DNA of 64,000 nt, taken from the NCBI GenBank assembly GCA_963576475.1, contig OY754970.1, positions 37,971,447 through 38,035,446 on the forward strand. Direction: 5' to 3'. This DNA is from Molanna angustata (Eukaryota; Arthropoda; Insecta; Trichoptera; Molannidae). The position numbers and the translations under genes are program-made. Positions 48,248-58,402 of this stretch are shown here, in pieces (within the stretch, counting starts at the first letter, position 1; the number at the start of each line of letters is the position of its first letter). The notes beneath the pieces were generated by a model that was not told the origin of the DNA, did no database searches, and saw nothing but the letters and a program-made list of their open reading frames with translations.

Positions 48248-48420
48248 CAGGACCCGCCGCTTCAGGCCCTTCAGTACCTCCCGTCCCTTTAATCCCTCAT
48301 TACGTCCCTTCCCATCAGGCCCTTCAGTACCTTCCGTCCCTTCAGGCAGTTTTATACCTCCCGTCCCTTCAGGCCCTTTAGTGCCTCCCTTCCCTTCATT
48401 ACATCCCGTCCCATCAGTCG
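48248..48420. repeat. CCCTTCAG-type minisatellite
   Basis: Short pyrimidine-rich units such as CCCTTCAGTACCTCCCGTCC repeat about eight times with variation. A similar array occurs at 54735-54975. Confidence 0.85.
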
Positions 48421-48424
48421 GTTA

Positions 48425-49060
48425 AGAAAAGTTTAAATCCAGAAACCATCCTGGAAGAACCGCGAAGAGATGAAAGAAGCTTCTTTTCCCAGGATGCTCT
48501 ACTTAATAGGTAAAATGACTAAATACACGAAGAAGAAGAAAAAAGTTTAAACCCAGATACCTGCGAAGAGATGGAAGGACAGTTGGACCTTCTTCTCCCA
48601 GGATTCTCCAACTTCATAGGTAAAATAACCAAAAATACACGATGAAGAAGAAGAAGAAGAAATAAGTTTAAATCCAGATACCTGCGAAGAGATGGAAGGA
48701 AAATTGGACATTCTTCTCCCAGGTTAGTCCACCTTCAAAGGTAAAATGACCAAATAGACGATGAAGAAGAAGAAGAAAAAAGTTTAAATCCAGAAACCTG
48801 CGAAGAGATGGAAGGAAAATTGGACCTTCATCTCCCAGGATAGTTCATCTTCATAGGTAAGATGACCAAGTACACGTTGAAGAAAAAGAAGAAAAAAGTT
48901 TATATGCAGAACCCGTCCTGGAAGACCTGTGAAGAGATGGAGGGACAGTCGGACCTTCTTTTCCCAGGATACTCCCCCTTCATAGGTAAAACGACCAAAT
49001 ACACGAAGAAGAAGAAGAATAAGAAAAAAGTTTAAATCCAAAAACCATCCTGGGTATACG
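48425..49060. repeat. minisatellite, about five to six copies of 115-130 bp
   Basis: Each copy has AGTTTAAATCCAGAAACC, GCGAAGAGATGGAAGGA, CTTCTCCCAGGAT, ATAGGTAAAATGACC and a GAAGAAGAAGAA run. Copies start near 48428, 48544, 48663, 48780, 48897 and 49028. The minus-strand 94-residue frame across it is a by-product of the repeat. Confidence 0.88.
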
Positions 49061-49129
49061 CTCGACAATTCACCAAAATTTCATTATAATCGGACATACG
49101 GTTGATAAATAAATAAATAAAATAATTTT

Positions 49130-49945
49130 CCTATAGGAAATCAGTATAGGTATATTATTGTTGATTTGTAAGTAAATAGTATTAGGTAGGTACCTACCTA
49201 CAACAACCTTCTAAATAAATTCGATTCCTAACAAATTTTATTTGAATATCACATTCTTTCTGTAGCCATGGAAACGATTCGAACACGTAAGTAATATCGA
49301 ATGGTTCGGATACATTTTTTGAATATGTAGGTACCTACATTGGTTTGTTCGATGCCATAAAAATGAAAATTGTCAGAAAAATCAAATATTATTTACAAAT
49401 TATGCAATTTTATTATGCCTATATCTTTACTAATAAATAACACATTTTTACAATATATGTCTTAAAACTTGCCATAATGTCTTGTGTTTCATTTTATTAT
49501 TTCATAATTACATTTATTTCAAAGGTTTATTATTTTCAAGAACATATTCATTCGGTGGGAAAATGAAATATTGTATGAAAAGATATTAAAATGGCGGCGT
49601 TTATGTACAAAAGGGCTTACTTTAAAAATAAGTTAAACATTATAATTATACCAAATATTCACCATGTTTTTCACTTAAACGCTAAGTTATACTTCAAAAT
49701 ATATTTTTTTTGTGTAAATACCTACTTCTAACTTTTAAACTAACAGATATTTGCGTGCAAAATGTACACTTTTTTGACAGATATGACTTGGAAAATTTTG
49801 TATGAAAAAAATAATTATTTAAATATTTTTAAAATTCAGCATTTTTATCGCATTCTTTTTAGCGTGACACTGCATCAGGTATACAGGTACACGTTCGCAC
49901 ATAAATTAGATTTTTAGATGCTCTTGGTTTTTCAGAAGGCGTGAG
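49130..49945. other. AT-rich intergenic DNA
   Basis: No gene is seen. TAGGTAGGTACCTACCTAC near 49185-49203 is a palindromic string frequent in lepidopteran DNA. Confidence 0.45.
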
Positions 49946-49949
49946 ACAA

Positions 49950-49960
49950 ACACACACACA

Positions 49961-49997
<37 letters not shown>
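49950..49997. repeat. (CA)n microsatellite
   Basis: About 23 CA dinucleotides, interrupted once by a T (CATACA). Confidence 0.95.
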
Positions 49998-50000
<3 letters not shown>

Positions 50001-50239
50001 CATTTTGATTGCTTTATTACTTTAGATATAAAGAAATCTCGAGCACCTAAATAACCAATAATACCTACAATATAATATAAACTCCTCTTTTTTTCAATCG
50101 GTTAAAATTTATCTACTGTACCAACAGATATTCTGTACAAGAAATAGTATATATTCATCATAAGGTTGCAGAACAAAACAACGGTAATAACCATATTCAA
50201 ATTATAATTGATATACTTATGTCTAGAGATGTGCCAATA

Positions 50240-50716
50240 TAGAGTGAAATATAGAATGCCAATTTGTCTATCTTGGGTACAGGATCACATACGAGATGGA
50301 CGTTCAAAGAGTGAAATAGATAATCTCATCCACCAAGCAAAACTTGCCTTAAACAATCAAAGATCTTTGAGTCCAGCAACTCCGGAAACAATTAGTAAAT
50401 CTGTGTGGAGTATTTTGCTGTACCTGTATGGTTTTCACACATTATGCAAAGGTGAGGTCCTCAGCAAAATCAATTAAACTAGTCACAATACAACATGTTG
50501 ATCACCATATTGAAAAGGCATGCAAATTGGATGGTCATGCGTTGTGACATGAGCATCTCTTACACATCTTGTTGGAGGGAATAATTGAGGGATCGACTGA
50601 CAGAAGGCGTTCCCGCTGGGAGTATATGGAACAGGTGTGCATCACTGAAGACCAAACAGAGTGGAGGAAGAGATTTACTGCCAAACAATCTCCAAGATGG
50701 AAACTGAACAAGTAGA
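50240..50716 (+). pseudogene. probable LINE ORF2 C-terminal fragment
   Basis: The plus strand has LSWVQDHIRDGRSKSEIDNL near 50260-50320. After stops and frame changes it has LDGHALRHEHLLHILLEGI-like residues and EGSTDRRRSRWEYMEQVCI, and ends near 50716 at a stop after KQSPRWKLNK. The late pattern (GxxxGRRR-R-WxxxV) resembles the C-terminal region of RTE-like elements. Similarity is weak and the frame is broken. Confidence 0.4.
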
Positions 50717-50719
50717 GCT

Positions 50720-51240
50720 TATATTAAAAGATATTTTTTATCAGTCTTGATACAAAGAGTTATGAATTATTCTAGGTAAATTGATAACTAACTATTCATA
50801 TTGCATTGTTAATATGTTCATTAATAATATTTGATACATTTATAATTCATTTATCGTTTACTTACTGTATAAAATTTTGAAAAGAAATAAATATCTAGGC
50901 ACATGACTAATTTCAGCAAAATACTAATAAAGTTAATATATTATAAATTATTATCAGGGATATTGAGCTTCCTTCAATTGTTTTGAATATGATTTATTAT
51001 CTATAACGACCAACGTTCAGCTGTTTAAATATGAAAAATCTAGAACACCTATGTAAAGAACCAATTGTAATAATAAAATTATAAACTTAATTATGTAACT
51101 ACAAATGATATTCCCTATTAGAAATTTTAAATTGCATTTTCTAGTCTTTTAACATAATCTAGTCTTAAAAATTTTGCTTATTTGATCATATAAAAATACT
51201 TGACATGATGCATAATATATAGGTACTCTATTAAAATGCA
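50720..51240. other. AT-rich intergenic DNA
   Basis: No gene or boundary is seen. ATTATCAGGGATATTGAGCT and AGCTTCCTTCAATTGTTTTG at 50950-50985 repeat a segment at 46914-46947, so both flank the tandem-array block and probably belong to one dispersed repeat. Confidence 0.45.
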
Positions 51241-51245
51241 CATTT

Positions 51246-51384
51246 GTAATTTTCTTCTACTAAATTTTATTGACTAACTATTTTTGCTCTAGACGAGCAT
51301 TCTCTTGAGTAGTGGACCACTCAGAATATGCTCGTCTAGAGCGAAACTAGTTATTCAATTAAATTTAGTTGAAGAAAATTATAA
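51246..51384. mobile_element. palindromic hairpin MITE
   Basis: Arms of about 69 bp meet at GTAGTGGACCACTC. Left TTTTTGCTCTAGACGAGCAT corresponds to right ATGCTCGTCTAGAGCGAAAC, and AATTTTCTTCTACTAAATTT to AAATTTAGTTGAAGAAAATT. There is almost no loop. Confidence 0.85.
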
Positions 51385-51389
51385 ATCAG

Positions 51390-52947
51390 TATTTTATTGT
51401 AATATATTATAATCAAATTCCATCAAGTATTGTCGATAGAAAAAGTTAAAAAAATATGTATACTCAATTACTTCCAAATACCCACCATCTCCTTAGGTCT
51501 TCTGTTTCACAAAAAAACTTTTCTTCGAAACCTCATATATTTACAAGGTTTATATTCAAAATACTGTTAGGGAAAAAAGGTTGTTTTAATATAAAAAAAA
51601 ACACAAAAGTATTTGTTTAAAATTTGTCAATAACATAGAAGCATTTTCTGTAAAACTACAAATATACTGCAGTTGTCTTTACTAATGGCACCAGTTATTG
51701 ACTTTCTTTATTAAAAATAAACAAGATAATATCCGGCAGTTCTAATACATCTACCAGGAAGAACTGGCAAAGAAAACTGATGTCTGATATTGAATTTAAA
51801 AAATATGTATCCAGTTGAAACATTCATTCTTGTTTATCATACACTTCAATTTCATGTATCATTGTGTACGTATAGAAATATGAGTAAATAATTTCTTCAA
51901 ATTCTATTGAGGAATTTAAAATACATGATACAGGAATAGGAAAAGGGATGGTGTATTGAGGCGAACTTGAAATTAGCGATACAATAAAAGAACAATATTC
52001 TTATTCCGAGCCACAGTGAACAAGGTGGAAATCATGTTATGAGATATAAAAAAATGCGCTTAAATTTTGCGAAATCATGACTCTCCCCTATTCCATAGTG
52101 TGGAGAGTAAAAATGTTCAAGAGATATATAGAATTCTTTATACGGGTTAATGACCCCGTTTTCCTGGGGTAGGTAGAGAGAAGCGAGCACCATACATTCA
52201 TTGCCTCACACACATTCATTCGTCTGTTATTTAAACATATTAAAATTTATCCTTTCCTTTGAGAATTTTGTTTACATAGTCATTATACAGCTCTATGAAA
52301 TATTCATTATTTTTGTTTAGACAGAAGGCACTACTAATAGTTTACATTTCAAATTTCCAGTTATGATTTAAACAGTCTGTTTATGTTATGCCCATTTTAA
52401 GATTGTATACATTCTTATCAACAATAAGTTTGAACAATTGATGTGTTTTTAGTTTTTGAAATAAATACATAGGTAGTTACTATTGTTGCAAATATTAAAC
52501 ATGTTCATAGCATCATGTGTTCTCCAAGCTAATTCAGAAATTAAATTCTACATTTGGTAACCCAAAACTTCATTATTGTAAATATTATGTTCATCAATCA
52601 AAACATTTTACATAACTAAAATACAGATTATTCCACACACATAAATTTTACATACATGGCCTTATTTATTTAGATTCAGATCTTTCATACATATTATTTT
52701 GGAAAACACAAAAGTTATTGTTATCTATACAAACATTTCTCTTTCCAAATATATTCATTCACATTATTCTTCAATAGATTAGCATTTAAAAACAGCTTTA
52801 TATTTCTTACTTTACTCAAGTTTTCAATTGAACAAATATATCAGAAGATCAAGATATCCTGTGCTGAACGAAAAGTCAGATACACCTTTACAAAGATGCT
52901 GAATATTCTAGATGATGTATTGAAGAAATCAATACACCTTGAGGTCC
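51390..52947. other. intergenic DNA, mostly featureless
   Basis: AT-rich. At 52150-52230 the string CCCGTTTTCCTGGGGTAGGTAG followed by CATTCATTGCCTCACACACA is a decayed form of the 3' UTR of the LINE tails at 27.7 and 56.4 kb. No other feature is supported. Confidence 0.4.
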
Positions 52948-53028
52948 AGGCTCCTAAGTTAAATTGTAAACGTTATCTCCAAGTGCTTGGCGATAACGAA
53001 CAGCGTTTACAATTTGACTTAGGAGCCT
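52948..53028. repeat. hairpin, about 28-bp arms
   Basis: AGGCTCCTAAGTTAAATTGT, then AAACGTTATC, mirrors GATAACG and CGTTTACAATTTGACTTAGG followed by AGCCT. A GATACACCT-like string lies outside both sides (inverted near 52931-52940 and direct near 53081-53090), so the hairpin may be the centre of a larger inverted-repeat element. Confidence 0.75.
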
Positions 53029-53324
53029 TAATTAGATGTCTAGATTTACTGCATAACTCACTTCTTTGCTGAGGTGTATCAAACTAAATACAACTTTATA
53101 CATGGATATCTTTCATTATATATAATTACTTTTTCATTGAAAAAATATTCAATTAATCATGCATACATTCACACATATAAATACCTTCTTTTATAAATTT
53201 TATCGAAACTGTAAGGAACCATTCAGTAGGTAGTCAATTATCAACGTACAAAAATACAGCAATTATTAAAATTTATACTTCTGTCTAGGAAAAAAGAATG
53301 ACTGATGAAAATACTTGTACATAA

Positions 53325-54267
53325 TGATACCGGCCCGCCTCGGCCCCATGTCCGCGAGAGAGATCCACCGTCCTATTCGAGTAGGTTGTGGCTAAATTTC
53401 TCCGCGGAGCCTACCCCGACCGTCAGCGGAATTCTGGGGAAATTTATTTTATTTTTATTATATGGCAATTCTTTTTTTTGCACGATGATTCGAACTTTTT
53501 TTCAAAAAAGAGAATTCTGACAGCTACCGACAGCTGGTCAGCTGACTTTTTAATCCAAGACTGCCGGACACTCTCCGGCACAAAAAAAAAACAAACCAAC
53601 TTGATAACTGAAGAACCCATGGGATTCCGCCAGAGAATCCCAACAGGCCCTGACGCAACAGAGGTGCAACTGCCCCAAAAATTGAACACTTAAGGTACCT
53701 CCGCCACGCGGTAAATTTTTTTGTAAATCTTTTGGCAGCACTTTGTAACTGTAGAGGCCTCTTCAGACTGCAGCCGAAGGATAGAAGCAGCTTCTCAGGC
53801 CGTAGTGCGCCTCGTAACTTGCAATTTTTTTATTTTTTACACCTGACTTTATCTTATAACTGACTCGAGGCGCCAACGGCCTGGGAAGTGTCTGCCCTAG
53901 CGCAAGCCAGGGCCCCTCTTTTGTAACCGTGTGGAGGGGAGGATTACCATAGCCTGTCGCGCCCTTGACCCAGAATTTCTCGTCTGCAATCGCTTTTCTG
54001 TTCTCTTTTTTTCTCTTGTTCTGGATCGAGGACCTATACCTGAGGACGTCACCCACCTGTAGCTTCCTGCTGGTCTACGACGGGGTGATCTGCTGAGCGT
54101 CTCCCTCAGCAGACGGTCGAAGAGGAAAGGACCGCGTTCTTGGGGTGAGTGCCTTCAATTCTCTCTCGATCCAAGACCGAAGCTGGTCACACTTTACATA
54201 ACTAGGACGCCCTGCGTCCAGAGGACTGACGGCCCTCTCTGCTACCGCAGAGAGAGAGCTGGTGTCA
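53325..54267. mobile_element. probable solo LTR, 943 bp, GC-rich
   Basis: The unit begins TGATACCGG and ends CTGGTGTCA, giving TG...CA with a 7-bp inverted terminal match (TGAYACC). ATAA occurs directly outside both ends (53321-53324 and 54268-54271), a 4-bp target duplication as in Gypsy-type elements. GC content is much above the flanks. The interior has chance frames in both directions and short hairpins (CTCTCTGCTACCGCAGAGAG near 54234). No partner LTR, primer site or pol is present, so recombination between LTRs is the likely origin. Orientation is undetermined. Confidence 0.75.
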
Positions 54268-54271
54268 ATAA

Positions 54272-54730
54272 TATAATCATTTTACTTATTTATAATATAC
54301 ATGACATTTTACATAAAGAGGTTTGACAACAATAATAAAAGGTATATAAAAAAATTAAATATTATATATATTTAAGACAGAGACAATGGAAGGGTACACA
54401 TACACATCCAGACCATTGACACACTACAAATTCTCTCATTAACAAATTACATAAAAGAGAATATCAAAAATTCCACGTTTAGGGTAAGCGTATATTTTTA
54501 TAATAATACATTTACTCTTTCTTTCACCCTGTAATGACATGTGGTGATATTATTGCCAAATTACTATTTATTTAAAAAATATACTTCTTCTCCCACACAA
54601 GTCTACCCGCAAACCTCTGACTCTATGGATACTAGGAAAACCGAGCAGACGTTGTCTTGCCTGTGTATAGATAAAAATGGTTGATCCGTATGTTTTATTT
54701 TTTAAGATTATAATCTAGAATCTCTCATTA
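54272..54730. other. AT-rich intergenic DNA
   Basis: No gene is seen between the solo LTR and the minisatellite. The 54600-54670 patch (CTACCCGCAAACCTCTGACT) may be the start of the following dispersed repeat. Confidence 0.35.
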
Positions 54731-54734
54731 TTAT

Positions 54735-54975
54735 TCTGTCCCTTCCATAACTTCAGACACTTCCGTCCCTCCTCAGTCACTTCATTCCTTCCTCAGTCCC
54801 TCTTCCATCACTCCTCATTCACTTCAGTCCCTCCTTAGTCACTTTAGTCCCTATTCCATACTTCATCAGTCTCTCTTCAGTCATTTAAGTCCTTCCTCAG
54901 TCATTTAAGTCTATCCTCAGTCACTTCTGTCTCCTCAATCACTTCAGTCCCTCCTCAGTCACTTCCGTCTAATAA
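54735..54975. repeat. minisatellite of CCTCAGTCACTTCAGTCCCT type
   Basis: Units of about 16-24 bp (CCTCAGTCACTTCAGTCCCT and variants) repeat about ten times. It is related in sequence style and position to the array at 48248-48420: both are followed by an RTE-like tail. Confidence 0.85.
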
Positions 54976-55029
54976 ATATTTTCCTGTAATAATGGGTTAT
55001 GTGTAATATTAAAAAAAATACATTTAAAT

Positions 55030-55345
55030 TAAAAAACATTCTTGGGTATGGACTGAACGAATCCCCAATGTTCCATTGCAATATCAAATAGATCATTTTA
55101 AAAAAAAATTTGGACCGACTTATGTTACCCTGGTAACATTATTTTCAAATCCTCATAGTTTCATTTTTCAAAACTTTTTAGTGACAAGTCGAACAAATAC
55201 TTAAATAAATTTTAATGCAAAATCCTTCTCCGGTGCGCGCTGAACAAATCCCCAAAGTTTCATCGCAGTCGGATGTGCGGTTTAGGAGTCCATCGATCAC
55301 ATACAAAGAAACAAATATACCAACATCCACTTTTATATATCCCCT
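55030..55345 (+). repeat. RTE-like repeat tail, two related segments
   Basis: GACTGAACGAATCCCCAATG (55052) and GCGCTGAACAAATCCCCAAA (55236) are related segments. The second continues with GTTTCATCGCAGTCGGATGT, GCGGTTTAGGAGTCC and a TTTTTATATAT end, a pattern seen at the 3' end of many insect RTE-derived repeats. Confidence 0.6.
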
Positions 55346-55520
55346 TTTTGCAAGAACAACGTAACATATAGAAATGTGTTTTTTTTTCTTCAATCCTCAA
55401 AAACTGTGACGTGATTAACTTTATTTTCTATGAAAACATATTTATTAAAAAATTCAAACCTTTTTAAATTTTTTTATACTTAGTTCGGTATCTTTAAAAT
55501 ATATCTTAATTTCAAATGAT

Positions 55521-57115
55521 TCACATAATAATTAAAAATGTTACAAGAGCAAAAGGACAAAATTTAACACCGTATAAAATTATTTTTGATTTTAAATTCC
55601 AGTTACTAATATTAAAATTCAAAGGTTGGTTTGAAATGTTGAAAATCTTGGTGATTTTATCGGATTGATCCCAAGCTTCATTTTGTTTGTTGGTTCGGAC
55701 TACGAAATCTGTTTTTCTTTTTGATGGTTCCTTACGACGAGGTGGCAATTTCTTTGATAAATATTCTGGTAGATTGGAGAACACTGATGGTACAGCATCT
55801 TTTTTCAACCTCAATCTTTTTCGATGTACATTAATGATTTGACCTGAAACATTGAAACATAATTATTAGTCAATTTATTTATGGTGATAAATGATAAATA
55901 ATAGTTTGATGGAACATAATAAATGTCTAAACTTGAACGCACTTATTGTAGAGTTCTTTATATATATTTTTTTGTTTGTATGATTCTTATTTGTCGGTAA
56001 GATATCTGACTCTGAGATAGGTCTTGGGTTCACAGTTTTAAATTGCGTTTTCTGTCTAAATTTGTGAGACTATAAATATCATAAATCAAAGATATTTTGT
56101 TAAGATCAAAGTTTAGTATGAAAATGTCATTCATCAAGTCTGAATCTGATCTTAAAATCAACTTCATGGGTAGCCATGCTGGTTTCTTTTTTGAAGTATG
56201 TGATTTGACTTTTCATAGCCGTATGAAAAGATTTGTTAACGTTAATTTTCATTCCAAACTTATTTTGTACGTTTTGGTATATTCTTGTGTATTGCTTTTC
56301 GGGCAACTACTATGTTAAATATTATCTAACATGCATCCAATAACAAGTAAGTTGCTACATTCTGGAGACTAATTATATTTATCTTCGTGTCTCAGGAGTC
56401 AGATATCTATACATACATACCATCACGCCATGTCCCTCACGGGGTAGGCAGAGAGAACCGAACGCCACGTTTTTCTATCTTGACACACATTCATCGCCTC
56501 ATCAACATTCATATATTGTCTTATACACGTTCATCTGTTGTTCACGCTTCTTAGATTTCCATCTTTCAGAATATTGTTTACATGGTCGTGCCATACTTTT
56601 CTTGGGCGCCCCCGACCTCTTATTCCATTCCTGTCAGCTTTATATATTTTCATCAAGCGTTCTTCATTCATTCTCCCCAAGTAGCCAAACCATCTCAATG
56701 TGTTAACTTTAATTCTGTTAATTACATCTTTCTTCATCTTACATTCTTTCCTTGTATCTTCATTTCGAACTCTGTCATATATCATTCTGTTACAAATTCT
56801 TCTAAGCGATCTCATTTCAACTGCATTTATTCTGCTTTCGTACGACTTCTGCCATGCCCAGGTCTCACTAGCATACGTCAGTCACTTACAGAAAAATCAC
56901 TTACCATCTGTGCAATTAAATGTATCTTCCTTAACTATGTCTTCTTCGCGAAAATGCTTTATACACACACTTGTATATGGAGAAGCAGTTAGGTTGGCTC
57001 TTGGTATGCTTTGAATCCATTGCCTTCTTAATGCATCAGTTTTAGGAAAAGAAAAGCAATTTGTATACTTCTTATTGTAATTGGACTGGCATCCAGGAGC
57101 ACGACAGCCCTTCAT
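55521..57115 (-). CDS. THAP-type zinc-finger protein, two coding exons
   Basis: Coding exons 57115-56905 and 55843-55521 (GT-AG, phase 1) give 177 aa. The N-terminus is a complete THAP domain: MKGCRAPGCQSNY (C-x4-C), then FSFPKTDALRRQWI and the C-x2-H pair in TSVCIKHFREEDI. It is followed by a basic linker (NVHRKRLRLKKDAVPSVF, NLPEYLSKKLPPRRKEPSKR) of a type usual after THAP domains. THAP domains bind DNA in a sequence-specific way; the target is unknown. The start at 57115 is supported because TTTTACAG just upstream is a splice acceptor, placing the ATG at 57130 in an intron. The C-terminus ends in a hydrophobic stretch, and the last part may be read-through of a further donor. The intron holds a SINE and a LINE tail. 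AATAAA (minus) is at 55441-55446. A domesticated P-element-type protein is an alternative origin. Confidence 0.82.
55993..56085 (+). repeat. SINE family A, head and early body
   Basis: GGTAAGATATCTGACTCTGA, GGTCTTGGGTTCACAG and GCGTTTTCTGTCTAAATTTG, then GTGAGACTATAAATATC, follow the order of the family A consensus. It lies in the THAP gene intron. Confidence 0.65.
56290..56410 (-). repeat. SINE family A, truncated copy
   Basis: GCTTTTCGGGCAACTAC, AACATGCATCCAATAACAAG, GCTACATTCTGGAGACTAAT and CAGGAGTCAGATATCTAT are the inverted SINE body and part of the head. The B-box part is missing, and a LINE tail begins within a few bases at about 56413. Confidence 0.7.
56413..56885 (-). pseudogene. 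RTE/R4-like LINE 3' end, copy 2
   Basis: The minus-strand frame 56815-56531 reads [20 protein letters not shown] and [20 protein letters not shown], then RGRGRPRKVWHDHVNNILKD. Upstream TYASETWAWQKSYESRINAV extends it to 56885. It is the same family as the 27.7-kb copy. It is strongly 5'-truncated and inserted in the THAP gene intron in sense orientation. Confidence 0.85.
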
Positions 57116-57119
57116 ATTT

Positions 57120-57930
57120 CTGTAAAACATTTAATTGATTTAATTGACAAAATCAACAGAAATTTATATTGTAACTATAAGGAGCGGGTAAATAAGAAAT
57201 TTATCAATTTTAGAATACCTATATTATACCGGTTGTCATGACAGTAACATAAAATATCTGAAGAAAGGATCTCGATACAAAAAAATATAAATCACAAACC
57301 AAACCTAGCCACGGTTTTAAATATATTTTCTAAAATAAAGATATTTATTTGAAATCAGAAATGCCCTCAAAATTGTCTACATTATAATCGATGGACTCAA
57401 ATTTGTTTTCCATAAAACATGTAAGGTGGTTTGGGAGAAATTTTGAAAAATAAACGCATCGAAATACTATTCATGTATATTAGTTCGTTATACAATCAAA
57501 AACTAAATTTAAACATAAACATACAAAAACACATTATAATTCTATGACAAAAACAAATAATTCAATAATGAAAATATTAATCAACCCAATAATATGATTG
57601 TGAACAAATACAATCGCCGTGTCACATTTTAGTCGCATTAGTGTGATCATATTTCGAAATACACCTATATATATTTTTCTTAAATAATATGCACTACATC
57701 ATAATAAATTTGTGTTTAATCACTTCTAAACATTAGATTACAATTTTAACGACAATATTGTATCAATAAAATATTTCATAACCATAAAAATGTTTCTGAC
57801 ATTACATTTCAATGTATTTACGTTATATATCAAAAATTATGGTAAATAACCAAACAAAATAATATGAAAACGCTTAACTAATGTTTAATATTAATAAATA
57901 AATGATAAAAACAATTATATTTGTACTTAC
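57120..57930 (-). other. predicted 5' UTR intron of the THAP gene
   Basis: A donor (minus strand CTCC|GTAAGTAC, splice after 57931) and an acceptor (TTTTACAG, before 57119) bound an AT-rich stretch without coding frames. No repeats are recognised inside. Confidence 0.55.
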
Positions 57931-57990
57931 GGAGATTTAAAAAACAGCACGACAAACCAACACTAACCGAAAACGAATCAAAATGTACTG
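57931..57990 (-). other. probable non-coding first exon of the THAP gene
   Basis: Upstream (minus strand) of the CTCC|GTAAGTAC donor the sequence GTTAGTGTTGGTTTGTCGTG leads into the donor. The transcription start cannot be placed exactly. The flanking GC-richer region 57990-58110 would be the promoter. Confidence 0.45.
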
Positions 57991-58287
57991 ATTTCTATGC
58001 AAAAACAGACGCCAAGACGCGTAAACCCCCGACTGATACGTCGGCCATATTGGAAAATATTCTCTCATACATTACGGCATGATATAACTGCAAAAACTGC
58101 AAATCCAGAGGGCGCTGCACTGATTGACGTATATCGTAATTCCATAGACACCTTCGACCATAGAAATAATAGAAAATAGTGAAATAACCACAGATATTCG
58201 AGAACTTGTTATACAATTGAGTTGAGAAGAAAGAAGAAAATAAATTTTACCTTGACGATGACATATGATCATAGAAAAGAGAACTTA

Positions 58288-58402
58288 TAAAGGGAAACTT
58301 CGACTTTTTTTTGATCCCGCGCTTTTAGCGCCATCTCTGTTTGTAGAAGGGAAACTTCGACTTTTTCTTTAATGCCGCGCTTTTAGCGCCATCTCTGTTT
58401 GG
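58288..58402. repeat. tandem duplication of about 57 bp
   Basis: AGGGAAACTTCGACTTTTT, GCCGCGCTTTTAGCGCC-like and ATCTCTGTTTG occur at 58290-58344 and again at 58347-58402. The copies differ only slightly (GATCCCGCGC against AATGCCGCGC). Confidence 0.9.

Larger units (their letters stand above)
46990..49125. repeat. composite block of tandem arrays
   Basis: The block begins AACTAGCTTTTATGTCCCGC, a start common to dispersed insect repeats, and ends with CACCAAAATTTCATTATAAT, then CGGACATACGGTTG and GATAAATAAATAAATAAA, an RTE-like tail. Between them lie four different tandem arrays (47.1-47.8, 47.8-48.2, 48.24-48.42 and 48.42-49.06 kb). No coding content is supported. Confidence 0.65.

Noticed and set aside
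47825..49060. Regularly spaced repeats resembling a CRISPR array
   Set aside because: Repeat units are contiguous and variable, without unique spacers, and the genome is an insect; they are minisatellites.
48784..49068. 94-codon minus frame with internally repeated peptide
   Set aside because: It is the translation of a 115-130-bp minisatellite and has no independent support.
53305..54056. Frames of 80-100 codons in both orientations
   Set aside because: They fall in the probable solo LTR and arise from high GC content; no protein similarity was recognised.
57113..57130. Upstream in-frame ATG at 57130 of the THAP protein
   Set aside because: TTTTACAG between the two ATGs is a good splice acceptor and a matching donor lies near 57931, so the upstream ATG is probably intronic.
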